A stretch of 42,256 nt of DNA from Christensenella sp. UBA4651. Lineage in GTDB: Bacteria > Bacillota > Clostridia > Christensenellales > UBA1242. A program made the position numbers and the translations under genes. Below, piece by piece: positions 1 to 7,889 of this stretch. The stretch spans positions 1-42,256 of the forward strand of contig DHMD01000040.1 of assembly GCA_002405615.1 (NCBI GenBank), given 5' to 3'. Under the pieces are notes generated by a model. The model was given only the letters and a program-made list of their open reading frames with translations. It was not told where the DNA came from and ran no database searches. Each line of letters opens with the position of its first letter. The first letter of the stretch is position 1.

Positions 1-365
1 TACATTGGGTCAACTGGTTGCGGTGCAGCAGGCTGTTCTTCGCTCTGTTGTCCTAACTGTGTTACCACACGATTTGCATCTGTTTGAGCGTCCGCTCTAA
101 GTCTTGTATCAGGCGCTTGTGGACGCAAGTCAGGCCTATCAACAGGATGATTGTTGTATTGTACTCGTGTCATTCTGTCAAATACGCCTTTCATCCTATC
201 ACGATAGGTTTCAGGGTCGTACATTGGGTCAACTGGTTGCGGTGCAGCAGGCTGTTCTTCGCTCTGTTGTCCTAACTGTGTTACCACACGATTTGCATCT
301 GTTTGAGCGTCCGCTCTAAGTCTTGTATCAGGCGCTTGTGGACGCAAGTCAGGCCTATCAACAGG
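1..365 (-). repeat. Exact 146-bp direct repeat, period 219 bp, in coding sequence
   Basis: Bases 1-146 are identical to 220-365. The offset of 219 bp is 73 codons, so the repeat is in frame with the minus-strand gene and encodes a Pro/Gln/Asp-rich unit twice, separated by the segment at 147-219. The right copy is preceded in the protein by a related but different junction, with HPVD kept in both. A weaker related motif (NRPDLRVTP) occurs earlier in the protein. The left copy is cut by the window edge, so the true copy number is unknown. Confidence 0.95.
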
Positions 366-2174
366 GTGGTCGTAAGGTCTAATTTCACCGGTAGGAGGCA
401 ATCTCCCTGGAACTTCTTTTGCTTTTCTCTCTCTACGCTTTTGCTCTATTGCTTCAGGAGTAATTTCCTCATCTGGTGCGAACGCAACAACTGGAGTTTC
501 ATTGGTAAGTTCATCTAACGCTGGAATAACAACGCTTGGAGTAACTTCGGGAGTTGGAGTCTTTTCTTTTTCCTTTTCATCTGCTACTTCGTCCATAGCA
601 TCACGAATTGAATCACCTAATGAGTCGTCATCAAATCCTTCACCTACTGGCGGCGTTTCGGCTTTGCCCTTACTGTCAGTATCCTCTACGCTTGGTTCAC
701 TAGGAGTAACCCTCAAATCAGGTCTATTCTCAGGACCATAAGGCTCTGGTGATAGACTAACATTAAAGATTCTACCACGCTCAAAAACACGGTCTAGCGC
801 CTCGGCAATTTCCTCCGAGTTCATATCGGGCTCAAATTGCAGTGCAGGGTCAGTGATAACATTGTTTGCGTAAATCAAACCTTGCAAACTTGGGCTACCG
901 TCCATTTTGCTTGCAACACTCTCCATAGAGATACCACGATTCTCGGCATACTCTTCCAGAGATGGGTTGAGGTCATAAGCAAAATTGTTGATACCCACAG
1001 CATACATATTAGCAACGATAGCCATAAAGTTCTTGTTTTGTCTACCATCCTCAGTAACGAGTTGTAGGTTCTGTTGAGCCTCTAATTTGAATGTTTCACT
1101 CATCAACCTCGCCTGTTTGGTAGGCAAGCCAATCATCATACATACATCGCTAGCAACCAAACATGCAGCAGCGCTAGATAATCTGCCTCTATTCTTATTG
1201 AAAGTATCACTAGATGGTAAATTTGTAGCGGTTGGGTTTGCCAAAATGACACTTTCGGCAATGTTACTCAATTGCCCCATTTGCAAACCGCTCAAACATT
1301 TAATAACACCGTACAACTTTTCGGTATTTGTTACGCCTTGGCTAGGGTATTCCAACTTAAATCTCTTTGGCCAACCAGTAGGATTGATACCATTTCTGTA
1401 TGGCGAAAGTCTACTCTTGATAGTGTCGAGCGCACCGAAGAATCTTTTGGGCTTGATGTCAATCTTGCCTGCCTCGATATTTTCTCTACCGACCAATTCA
1501 ATACCAATTTGGTTTGAAATTCTATTCATAACTGCGTTGAATTGTTCATCGTTGCTATCAAAATCTTGCGTACTCAAACGCAAAGGCAAACCGTTCTCCA
1601 ATACTGGCACACCAAATCCCAAACGGCTATCAATTCTCGCTGGCCTAGTCCTCTGGTCAAAGTTCTCTGGGTGTTTAAGATTTCTCTCTGCACGCAAAAC
1701 ATTGATAAACTCGTTTACGCTGACAGCGGGCTCGTCATTCGAAATTCTCGCCCAAGCGTCCATAAATGGAGTGTCTAGACTAGCAGCCTTGGAATGCAAC
1801 TTGATACCGTAAACCGCCTGCTTGACCTCTGCATTGCGGATTTTACCCAGCAAAGCATTACTGTTGTAGCCGTGTGAAATCAAAGCATACGCCTCACGCT
1901 CTGGACTGCTAATTGTACGAGCGTCCAAAGCGGCGAGCAAACTCGGATTATTAAAAGCCTGCTCAAAGTTGGCACGAGTACTCAATTTTGCGCTCTCAAA
2001 AGAGCCGCCATAAAAGTCGGCTGGAATAACACGAGTCAAATCCTCCACCATATACCCTGCGCTAAAAGGCCAACGCCCAGTCTTTAACTTTGCACGAGTA
2101 AACCAAAAAACCTTCTTGCGGATATCGTCCTGAAAATCAATATTGCTGATTTCTCCTTCATTTTCTAGTGACAT
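1..2174 (-). CDS. Large unrecognised soluble protein next to virB4 (C-terminus beyond left edge)
   Basis: Open frame of 724 complete codons from an ATG at 2172-2174, with no stop before the window edge. AGGAGG at 2187-2192 and a good promoter fix the start. The protein begins MSLENEGEISNIDFQDD. It has no signal peptide or membrane segment and looks globular for about 480 residues. A Pro/Glu-rich low-complexity region follows, running into a tandem repeat (HPVDRPDLRPQAPDTRLRAD...) with a 73-residue period. I recognise no family: I see no P-loop, no relaxase His triad and no peptidase motif. It is encoded 177 bp downstream of virB4 on the same strand but has its own promoter, so it is plausibly a cytoplasmic partner or cargo of the secretion system (inference). 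The overlapping plus-strand open frames lack ribosome sites and are antisense shadows. Confidence 0.85.
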   Translation of the reverse strand, partial: MSLENEGEISNIDFQDDIRKKVFWFTRAKLKTGRWPFSAGYMVEDLTRVIPADFYGGSFESAKLSTRANFEQAFNNPSLLAALDARTISSPEREAYALISHGYNSNALLGKIRNAEVKQAVYGIKLHSKAASLDTPFMDAWARISNDEPAVSVNEFINVLRAERNLKHPENFDQRTRPARIDSRLGFGVPVLENGLPLRLSTQDFDSNDEQFNAVMNRISNQIGIELVGRENIEAGKIDIKPKRFFGALDTIKSRLSPYRNGINPTGWPKRFKLEYPSQGVTNTEKLYGVIKCLSGLQMGQLSNIAESVILANPTATNLPSSDTFNKNRGRLSSAAACLVASDVCMMIGLPTKQARLMSETFKLEAQQNLQLVTEDGRQNKNFMAIVANMYAVGINNFAYDLNPSLEEYAENRGISMESVASKMDGSPSLQGLIYANNVITDPALQFEPDMNSEEIAEALDRVFERGRIFNVSLSPEPYGPENRPDLRVTPSEPSVEDTDSKGKAETPPVGEGFDDDSLGDSIRDAMDEVADEKEKEKTPTPEVTPSVVIPALDELTNETPVVAFAPDEEITPEAIEQKRRERKAKEVPGRLPPTGEIRPYDHPVDRPDLRPQAPDTRLRADAQTDANRVVTQLGQQSEEQPAAPQPVDPMYDPETYRDRMKGVFDRMTRVQYNNHPVDRPDLRPQAPDTRLRADAQTDANRVVTQLGQQSEEQPAAPQPVDPM

Positions 2175-2215
2175 AAAATTACTTCCCCTCCTAGGATTAC
2201 TGCTTATTGCATTTA

Positions 2216-2244
2216 ATTATAACATATATCAAACAAAAAATCAA
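2216..2244 (-). promoter_or_regulatory. Sigma-A-like promoter of the left-edge gene
   Basis: Read on the minus strand: -35 TTGATT at 2239-2244, a 17-bp spacer, and a perfect -10 TATAAT at 2216-2221. The start codon lies about 40 bp downstream, with AGGAGG in between. The rest of the gap 2175-2351 holds only AT-rich hairpins. Confidence 0.75.
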
Positions 2245-2297
2245 TACACAAAATTGATATTTATGGGAGAATTTTTACAAATCTATGTAAATCAAAT

Positions 2298-2340
2298 GTA
2301 TTTTTATGCAAAAATACGCATAAAAGGTCGCAGGCCTTAT
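2298..2340 (-). terminator. Possible weak terminator after virB4
   Basis: Downstream of the virB4 stop on the minus strand is a short imperfect stem (AAGG/CCTT around 2324-2338). It is followed by an AT-rich palindrome at 2298-2317, with arms GTATTTTT and AAAAATAC. The stems are weak and mostly A-T, so this may only be spacer DNA. Confidence 0.3.
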
Positions 2341-2351
2341 AGTGAAGTTCA

Positions 2352-5075
2352 CTAAATATCTGCAACCTTTTTGACAGCATCATTTGCACGAACATAGAAA
2401 GTTGTACGAGAATATGGGCTGGCAATAAAGAAACAACAACCACGTTCAGCGGTAACGATAGTATCTTGCTCACCTTTGTTGATTTCACCTGCATTACGAT
2501 ACAGATTTACGAGGTCGCTAATATCATTTGGAGCGAGCGAGAAAATCATAGAGTACTGACTGGCGTTGATGATAGCACTCGCTTGCCGCTCGATATCTGC
2601 ACTACCAACAAAGTCCTTGATATTCTGTGTAATAATAATCTGCATACCCATATACTTACGGATACGCTTAGCCATTTGCGCCATAAAGTCTAGAGCCACA
2701 GGATATTTAGGGTTGATGAACAAGTGCGCCTCATCTACTGCAACCACGATTTTACGCTGTGTCTTGTACTTTTTGTTAAAGTCCTTATTTTTCAAAATTT
2801 CGTTGTCAAGATATTTGAATACCAGAAGCATTTGCGCACTGGCAACGGTACGGTTGCGATTGCTGATTAGAGATTGGAAGTTAAAGCACACAAAGTTCTC
2901 GTCCGTCTCAATGCTAGTTGGACCGTTCCAAAGTCTTGAGTTACGCCCACCTGTTGCGAATTTCTGTACATATGCCTGTAAAATCTGCAAATTACGCTTG
3001 ATATAAGCGTCATCAGATTCGGCAGATTTTTTGAGGATTAGATTATATAGGTCGTCAAAAATCGGGTAGTCCTCGGGTTTCAGTTTTGAGAGGTCGGTAT
3101 TTGCATCAATTCCCTTGTTGTTATAGATTTCTACAACCAAGGAGTTTAGGATTTCAAAAGCATCACCGTTCATTCCCTCAAAAATTATGCGGAAATATTC
3201 CTCCAAGAACTGCAAGTGCTGGTTATAAGAGTCGGTTGACTTTTGAGCGTTCTGCAATCTCTGCAACTCAATAGCCTCCAACTCCTCCTCGGTTTCGTCT
3301 CCCGTAAGTTCAATATCCTCATCTACCTCGTCTGATAGAGTGGTCATAACATGGAATGGATTGAGGATGCCATGTACCGAACTACCTACATCGATATACT
3401 TACCTTTTAAGTTTCTAGTGAGTGCGTCATACTCTTTCTCGGGGTCGAGAATGAATATACGGGTATTATCTGCAGCAAGGTTTGCGAGCAGTGTACTGGT
3501 TGCGTAAGACTTACCAGAACCTGACTTACCAATTACGATCATATTTGCGTTTACACGTTCGTTGTGTAGCGGATTCTCCTTATCCGAGTTTACGAAAAAG
3601 TCTACAAAGACAGGAGCACCGTTGTTACCTAGATAGAAACCCTTTTCATCTTGTAAAGTGTTAGAAATAAATGGGAACATTGCTGCCACCGAGGTAGTCT
3701 GAATATTACGGCTTGCCTCGGTAACTGTATCTAGTTTACTTAGGTTAGTACTGATAAAAGCGTCCACTTGGCGACCGAACATTTCACTATATTTGAAACC
3801 ATTTTGTTTGAGTGTGGTACGGACGTCCTTTTTCATAGCTTCTTGACACATAATGTGAACACGCACATCATACAAATCTTCGTTACCTACTTTTAGGTCG
3901 CTCATCAACTCTTTGAGAGTTTGATGTTGTGTCTGCAAATCGATAGTTTTACTAGATTTGAATGTTGAACTCATACGAGCCTCAATCTCCACGATCGAAC
4001 GGTCGATTGCTCGCTCTGCCTTATCCTTTTGGATAGGTGTCAAATTAACTACTACCTTGGTATTTGCCATTTCAAAGAAAGGCACTGCCCACGCATTAGG
4101 CACGTCTAGCGGATAGTCGATAATCGAGAAGTTGCGGTATGCTACCTTGTCGATAATTGTACGCCCTGTCTTGAATTGCACCTCGTCAGGCATAGTCCAC
4201 TGCACGTATTCGTCCATTGGAATAAGCGAGAGTTCGTTCTCGTCAATGTTTTGACCGAAGTTCGCTTTTAAGAAAATCGCCAATTCTTGGTCCTTTAACC
4301 TACTCGCATGCATTGGCACGACATTACGAGCAAAAGTCGTCATCATATTGTTTGCGGCGGTGTCCAGCCCATCACGATCTCGGTCATAAATTACTATGTA
4401 GTAGTGGTCCATAAAGGTAATGTCATTGTTACTCATATCACGCAAATCTTGCATACGAGACTCGAATATTACACTACGGGCGTCAAATTCGTCCTTTGAC
4501 ATAACTTGGTCATTGGCGAGCTCCATTACCTCATCATACTTGCGGTCTTCGTTGTAGATAAAGCCGTCCAGCACCATAGGCTTGGCTACCTTTACGAGGC
4601 TCGCTGACTGCCCCACAGTCAGAGAACGCAAAGCATTGGCAAACGCATTGATAACCATATCCTGTTTGTCCTGATTCAAGAGCCAAAATTGGATAGGCTT
4701 TATCTCCAAAACAACAGCAAAATAATCTTTGTAATCAATCATATCGTTTACGATTTCACGATACGGAATAATATTTTCTATTGGTTGGTGCTTACGCATT
4801 GCGTGTTTACTATACTTTTTCTGCCGAGCAAAGAACTTGAACAAAATGCCCAAAGTTTCGTACATACGCTTGTCATCGGCAATTTTCATAAAGAACGAAA
4901 TGCAGAGTGCAAGCCAAGCCATAGATAGGTACACTTTTATATCGGTAGCGAAACCACGACTAAAAATCAACAGTAGCAGTACGCCAATACCAGTCGCTAG
5001 ATAAATAATATCTGCAAAAGTTATACCCTTGTAAAATTCCATCTTAACTTTTGTTCTGCGTGGAATATACCTCAT
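2352..5075 (-). CDS. virB4: VirB4-family T4SS ATPase with VirB3/PrgI-like N-terminal membrane domain
   Basis: 907 residues, ATG start with GAGGT at 5081-5085. Residues 1 to about 90 begin RYIPRR and contain two hydrophobic segments (about 22-40 and 46-62), resembling a VirB3/PrgI inner-membrane subunit fused to the ATPase. The C-terminal half carries a Walker A motif GKSGSGKS (about residues 511-520) and Walker B VVAVDEAHLF (about 775-785), followed by the VirB4 segment IIITQNIKDF. VirB4 ATPases energise pilus assembly and substrate transfer at the cytoplasmic face of the channel. The length suits a VirB4 plus an N-terminal fusion. It may correspond to the mycoplasma-ICE Mbov_0397-type ATPase (from memory). 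It has its own promoter and sits between the VirB6-like genes and the unrecognised large gene. Confidence 0.93.
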   Translation of the reverse strand: MRYIPRRTKVKMEFYKGITFADIIYLATGIGVLLLLIFSRGFATDIKVYLSMAWLALCISFFMKIADDKRMYETLGILFKFFARQKKYSKHAMRKHQPIENIIPYREIVNDMIDYKDYFAVVLEIKPIQFWLLNQDKQDMVINAFANALRSLTVGQSASLVKVAKPMVLDGFIYNEDRKYDEVMELANDQVMSKDEFDARSVIFESRMQDLRDMSNNDITFMDHYYIVIYDRDRDGLDTAANNMMTTFARNVVPMHASRLKDQELAIFLKANFGQNIDENELSLIPMDEYVQWTMPDEVQFKTGRTIIDKVAYRNFSIIDYPLDVPNAWAVPFFEMANTKVVVNLTPIQKDKAERAIDRSIVEIEARMSSTFKSSKTIDLQTQHQTLKELMSDLKVGNEDLYDVRVHIMCQEAMKKDVRTTLKQNGFKYSEMFGRQVDAFISTNLSKLDTVTEASRNIQTTSVAAMFPFISNTLQDEKGFYLGNNGAPVFVDFFVNSDKENPLHNERVNANMIVIGKSGSGKSYATSTLLANLAADNTRIFILDPEKEYDALTRNLKGKYIDVGSSVHGILNPFHVMTTLSDEVDEDIELTGDETEEELEAIELQRLQNAQKSTDSYNQHLQFLEEYFRIIFEGMNGDAFEILNSLVVEIYNNKGIDANTDLSKLKPEDYPIFDDLYNLILKKSAESDDAYIKRNLQILQAYVQKFATGGRNSRLWNGPTSIETDENFVCFNFQSLISNRNRTVASAQMLLVFKYLDNEILKNKDFNKKYKTQRKIVVAVDEAHLFINPKYPVALDFMAQMAKRIRKYMGMQIIITQNIKDFVGSADIERQASAIINASQYSMIFSLAPNDISDLVNLYRNAGEINKGEQDTIVTAERGCCFFIASPYSRTTFYVRANDAVKKVADI

Positions 5076-5106
5076 CTTTTACCTCACTAATTTATCATGT
5101 GCTTTA

Positions 5107-5134
5107 ATTATAATATAAATGCGTAAAAAATCAA
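5107..5134 (-). promoter_or_regulatory. Promoter of virB4
   Basis: On the minus strand: -10 TATAAT at 5107-5112 and -35 TTGATT at 5129-5134, spacer 16 bp (17 bp if TTTGAT at 5130-5135 is taken). The -35 hexamer is the same as that of the left-edge gene and the VirB6-like gene. Confidence 0.7.
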
Positions 5135-5191
5135 AACATTTTGCAGTATGTTTTGGAGAAAAGTGCAATTACTTTGCTGTTTGCAAAAGGA

Positions 5192-5210
5192 AAAGCCCGC
5201 TTGGGGCTTT
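5192..5210 (-). terminator. Terminator of the VirB6-like/tail operon
   Basis: Perfect 7-bp stem AAAGCCC/GGGCTTT with a 5-base loop. On the minus strand the stem is followed by TCCTTTT, about 110 bp downstream of the tail gene stop. The plus strand also carries a T-rich tail, but no plus-strand gene feeds it. Confidence 0.65.
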
Positions 5211-5237
5211 GAATTTTGCTTTAATTTATTGGGGTGT

Positions 5238-5293
5238 GGGGTATCCCCGTCGTGTCCGTCCTAACGCAATACCTGCGGGATTGCGTCAGGACG
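5238..5293. repeat. GC-rich palindromic element (REP/MITE-like)
   Basis: Two nested palindromes lie in an otherwise AT-rich gap. One is GGGG-TAT-CCCC at 5238-5248. The other has 14-bp arms at 5257-5270 and 5280-5293 (CGTCCTAACGCAAT against ATTGCGTCAGGACG, 13 of 14 paired) around a 9-base loop. Composition and structure differ sharply from the surroundings and from the ordinary terminators here. No second full copy was seen in the window; a short GTCGTCCTAA echo occurs near 13139. Confidence 0.55.
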
Positions 5294-5319
5294 ACAATAA
5301 GATATACAATCTACCATAA

Positions 5320-6489
5320 TTACGGTAGCTTTTTCTTGATTTCTTCGAGTTGTTGAGAAATTGAAGCCATTGTAGAATTGATAGCATCGGTTTGAGCAGC
5401 CATTTGCTTGGCTGTAGCTTTTGCTTGCCCCTCTGATGCTTGCTCTGCCTTTTTTAGGTCAGACTTGGCACCTGTATGCCCAATCAATTCCTTCATTTGT
5501 CTAGCCAAAGCAGTATCTCCAGCCTCGATTGTTTCTAAAACATCGGCATTGTCGAGGAAGTCCTTGACATCGCCTTTCATCCCTGTAACATTGAATACAA
5601 ACTTGTTGGTATTCTTGATGTTGTTGTAAATACTGGTTTCATCAGGTCTAGCAACGATTTTGCCATCTGCATCACGTTTACCTGTACCATACAAAAACTG
5701 GTTGATAGCGGTATCTTTGTTTTTGTCGCCCTTGATAGCAGCCTTGATACCAAAGCCATCTTCGAAACCAACAGCCTTTGAGCCTTTTGCGTACCAATTC
5801 TTGGCAGTAACGGTACCATGTTCTGTAGCCATAGACATATCACTAGCAAAAGCTCTTGCCACACCTCGCCTTGATACATCACGACCGTTGACACCGTTTT
5901 CACGCATATCTTGAACCGCTTGCTTGGCTCTTTGAGCACCTCTATCCATAAGAGCTGCTCTGTTTCTAGCTGCAGTAGCGCCTGCAGTATCTCCTGCTGC
6001 ATCCAACTTGTCAGCCAAAATTCGCTCTTGTTGTGCTTTGAGCGTCATTGCGTTAGCACCCATATTGGCATTTACAAATTTATTGTCAGCAGCTAATCTA
6101 TCTCTACGCTTTTCCACTCCACGGGTTAAAGCGTTATCATGCCCAGACACATAATTGTTCCAGCGGTTACCTACGGCTCCACTAACAGAAGCTGCGGCAT
6201 CGCCAGCCTTTTCTCTGAGTGCTTGACCAGCGGGAGAACCAGCCACTCTGCCAGCAACGCCAGCAACCCCCTTGACGCCAGCCATAGCCAATCCACCAGC
6301 GTGGAGAACAGCACCGGTTGCTTGACCAGCCATCTTTTTTGCCTCTTTCATTGTGTCGGCACCGTCTTTTAGTGCGTCTCCTTGTCCTACCAATTGAGTA
6401 ATCATTTCGGTCAAACTCTTGATAGACACAAGACCAGTTATTATGAATATTAATTGCATAATTGCATTATACAAACCTGTTAAATCCAA
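5320..6489 (-). CDS. VirB6/TrbL-like C-terminal tail protein (one membrane helix, Ala/Gly-rich)
   Basis: About 389 residues. AGGAG at 6499-6503 favours the TTG at 6487-6489 (spacing 9); the TTG at 6493-6495 is only 3 bases from it. One membrane helix lies near residues 8-28 (YNAIMQLIFIITGLVSIKSL). After it comes an Ala/Gly-rich stretch (about 45-110) and a long charged, mostly helical region ending in SISQQLEEIKKKLP. This matches the cytoplasmic tail that normally ends TrbL/VirB6 proteins, but here it is a separate gene. The ribosome site lies directly after the upstream VirB6-like stop (18 bp gap to this start), so the two are probably translationally coupled and form one channel component. 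The exact role is inferred. Confidence 0.75.
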   Translation of the reverse strand: MDLTGLYNAIMQLIFIITGLVSIKSLTEMITQLVGQGDALKDGADTMKEAKKMAGQATGAVLHAGGLAMAGVKGVAGVAGRVAGSPAGQALREKAGDAAASVSGAVGNRWNNYVSGHDNALTRGVEKRRDRLAADNKFVNANMGANAMTLKAQQERILADKLDAAGDTAGATAARNRAALMDRGAQRAKQAVQDMRENGVNGRDVSRRGVARAFASDMSMATEHGTVTAKNWYAKGSKAVGFEDGFGIKAAIKGDKNKDTAINQFLYGTGKRDADGKIVARPDETSIYNNIKNTNKFVFNVTGMKGDVKDFLDNADVLETIEAGDTALARQMKELIGHTGAKSDLKKAEQASEGQAKATAKQMAAQTDAINSTMASISQQLEEIKKKLP

Positions 6490-6507
6490 AATCAATTACT
6501 CCTTTTG

Positions 6508-7671
6508 TTAGAATAGGGTTACATTTTGCAGCATTTCCAGCACCATAAAGCATAAGTTCATACCGATAATCGGCCCGTACGCCGAGAACACACGCTTGAT
6601 AAAGTTATCTTTCCACGTCTTGAACTTGTCCCCACCGTCCAGCGGCATTAGCGCTACGACTGCTGGCGAAACGACAAACAGTGTTACCAATTCGAATATA
6701 CGCCGTATTACACCGATAAGCAGGTTCAGTAGCATTCCGAGAATGGTAAGTCCAGCGGCATAACCAATTAGATAGTTATATCCGACTACATCGTAGAAAT
6801 AAAATACCAGCCGATAATCCTTGACATCGTACCTATTAAATGAGTAATCTGAACTACCTAGCCCCCAAGAGCCAACGGTATTAATAGTAACATAAGTAGT
6901 ATTCTGGTTATCACGAGAACTACTAGAACCGTCAGTTACAGGGGTCAATCCACGCCTAAATGCATCATCTACCAGATTAGCGAGTTTTAGCCGCCCTGAA
7001 TCAGTCTCCATATCCGACTCAGTCAGAAGTGCCGAGCCTGGCACTATTTTGAGGTTATACACTTCCTTTGCAAAGTCGCTATCCGAGGTTATTCGGTTGG
7101 CATTGTATGCAGAAGCGCAGAATACCTGCGAACTAAATGATATTGCATCACGGCTAGTTGCACCGTCTAGTGTTTTTAGCACTAGATTTGACACAATAAT
7201 ACCCAAGTAGCAAACCACAGGAACCATAAAGAAGTACACAATAGACTTGATTGCATTACCAAAAATAGGACCTTTTGCATTGTTTTTCATATCTGTTTCT
7301 GACTTCAAAATTGCCACAACAGTAGCGATAAAGAGCAGGAAAATGGCAGCAATTAGAACAGAGATAAATACTGACCTAACAGTGTCGCTCTCCAAAAAAG
7401 CCATAACTAGGTCGTCATTTTTCTCTACGCCATCAATTACATAGCCATATGTACGTTCGCCATTTAGGCTGTATGCAGGCAAGCCCGCTATTTTGCGGAC
7501 AACCATTTGAACCGTATCAATTACATAAAATATACCAATTTGCAATCCGTAAAAAATCATACCGAAGATATATGCAAGACAGGTAATTATAGGTGTAACA
7601 ATATGGTCCTTGAAACTATTGATAATATTATCTATAATAGCTAACGCAGACTGCCCTAAACCGACACTCAC
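6508..7671 (-). CDS. VirB6/TrbL-like polytopic T4SS channel protein
   Basis: 387 residues from a GTG start, with AGGAGG at 7680-7685 (spacing 8). About six membrane helices are predicted by eye: residues 27-52, 101-122, 144-165, 300-320, 327-345 and 367-384. A polar extracellular loop (about 170-295) separates helices three and four. The N-terminal IDTVQMVVRKIAGLPAY resembles the start of Gram-positive VirB6/CD1112-type or Mbov_0396-type ICE membrane proteins. VirB6 proteins form the inner-membrane substrate passage. It is the first gene of a two-gene unit with the tail protein; the usual C-terminal hydrophilic tail is missing here and encoded next door. Family assignment rests on topology, context and this motif. 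Confidence 0.82.
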   Translation of the reverse strand: MSVGLGQSALAIIDNIINSFKDHIVTPIITCLAYIFGMIFYGLQIGIFYVIDTVQMVVRKIAGLPAYSLNGERTYGYVIDGVEKNDDLVMAFLESDTVRSVFISVLIAAIFLLFIATVVAILKSETDMKNNAKGPIFGNAIKSIVYFFMVPVVCYLGIIVSNLVLKTLDGATSRDAISFSSQVFCASAYNANRITSDSDFAKEVYNLKIVPGSALLTESDMETDSGRLKLANLVDDAFRRGLTPVTDGSSSSRDNQNTTYVTINTVGSWGLGSSDYSFNRYDVKDYRLVFYFYDVVGYNYLIGYAAGLTILGMLLNLLIGVIRRIFELVTLFVVSPAVVALMPLDGGDKFKTWKDNFIKRVFSAYGPIIGMNLCFMVLEMLQNVTLF

Positions 7672-7754
7672 TGAGGTATCCTCCTATTTTCGACATTTTG
7701 AAATTTTTGAGTTTAAGTTGTTGAATTTGCTTGTTCTACATGATTTCACCTAAT

Positions 7755-7783
7755 AGTATAACAAATAAAATTGACGAAATCAA
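7755..7783 (-). promoter_or_regulatory. Promoter of the VirB6-like operon
   Basis: On the minus strand: -35 TTGATT at 7778-7783, 17-bp spacer, -10 TATACT at 7755-7760. It leaves an untranslated leader of roughly 75-80 bases before the GTG start. Confidence 0.7.
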
Positions 7784-7841
7784 GTAAGAAAAGTCATTTT
7801 TTTGAAGAATATTTGATTTTTCTACAATTTTGATTGAAAAA

Positions 7842-7876
7842 TTGAGATTAAATACTACTTGGGCTTTTTATCTCAA
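7842..7876 (-). terminator. Terminator of the lipoprotein gene
   Basis: Stem TTGAGAT/ATCTCAA (7 bp, perfect) with a 21-base loop, followed on the minus strand by TTTTT. It lies just downstream of the lipoprotein stop at 7890. The long loop makes it moderate in strength. Confidence 0.5.
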
Positions 7877-7889
7877 AATTAGGGGCGGA

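Noticed and set aside
1087..1812. 241-codon plus-strand open frame
   Set aside because: It is antisense to the continuous minus-strand gene, which has a promoter and ribosome site; this frame has neither and its protein is of shadow composition.
2298..2354. Alternative overlapping hairpins as a riboswitch or attenuator
   Set aside because: They lie after virB4 and upstream of the next promoter, so they are not in a leader; the stems are almost all A-T.
5310..5328. CTACC/GGTAG hairpin at the end of the tail gene as its terminator
   Set aside because: The T-run lies on the plus strand, opposite to the direction of the gene; the hairpin at 5192-5210 is the better candidate.
5577..6002. Minus-strand 141-codon frame inside the VirB6 tail gene
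   Set aside because: Out-of-frame shadow of the Ala/Gly-rich tail gene, without a ribosome site.
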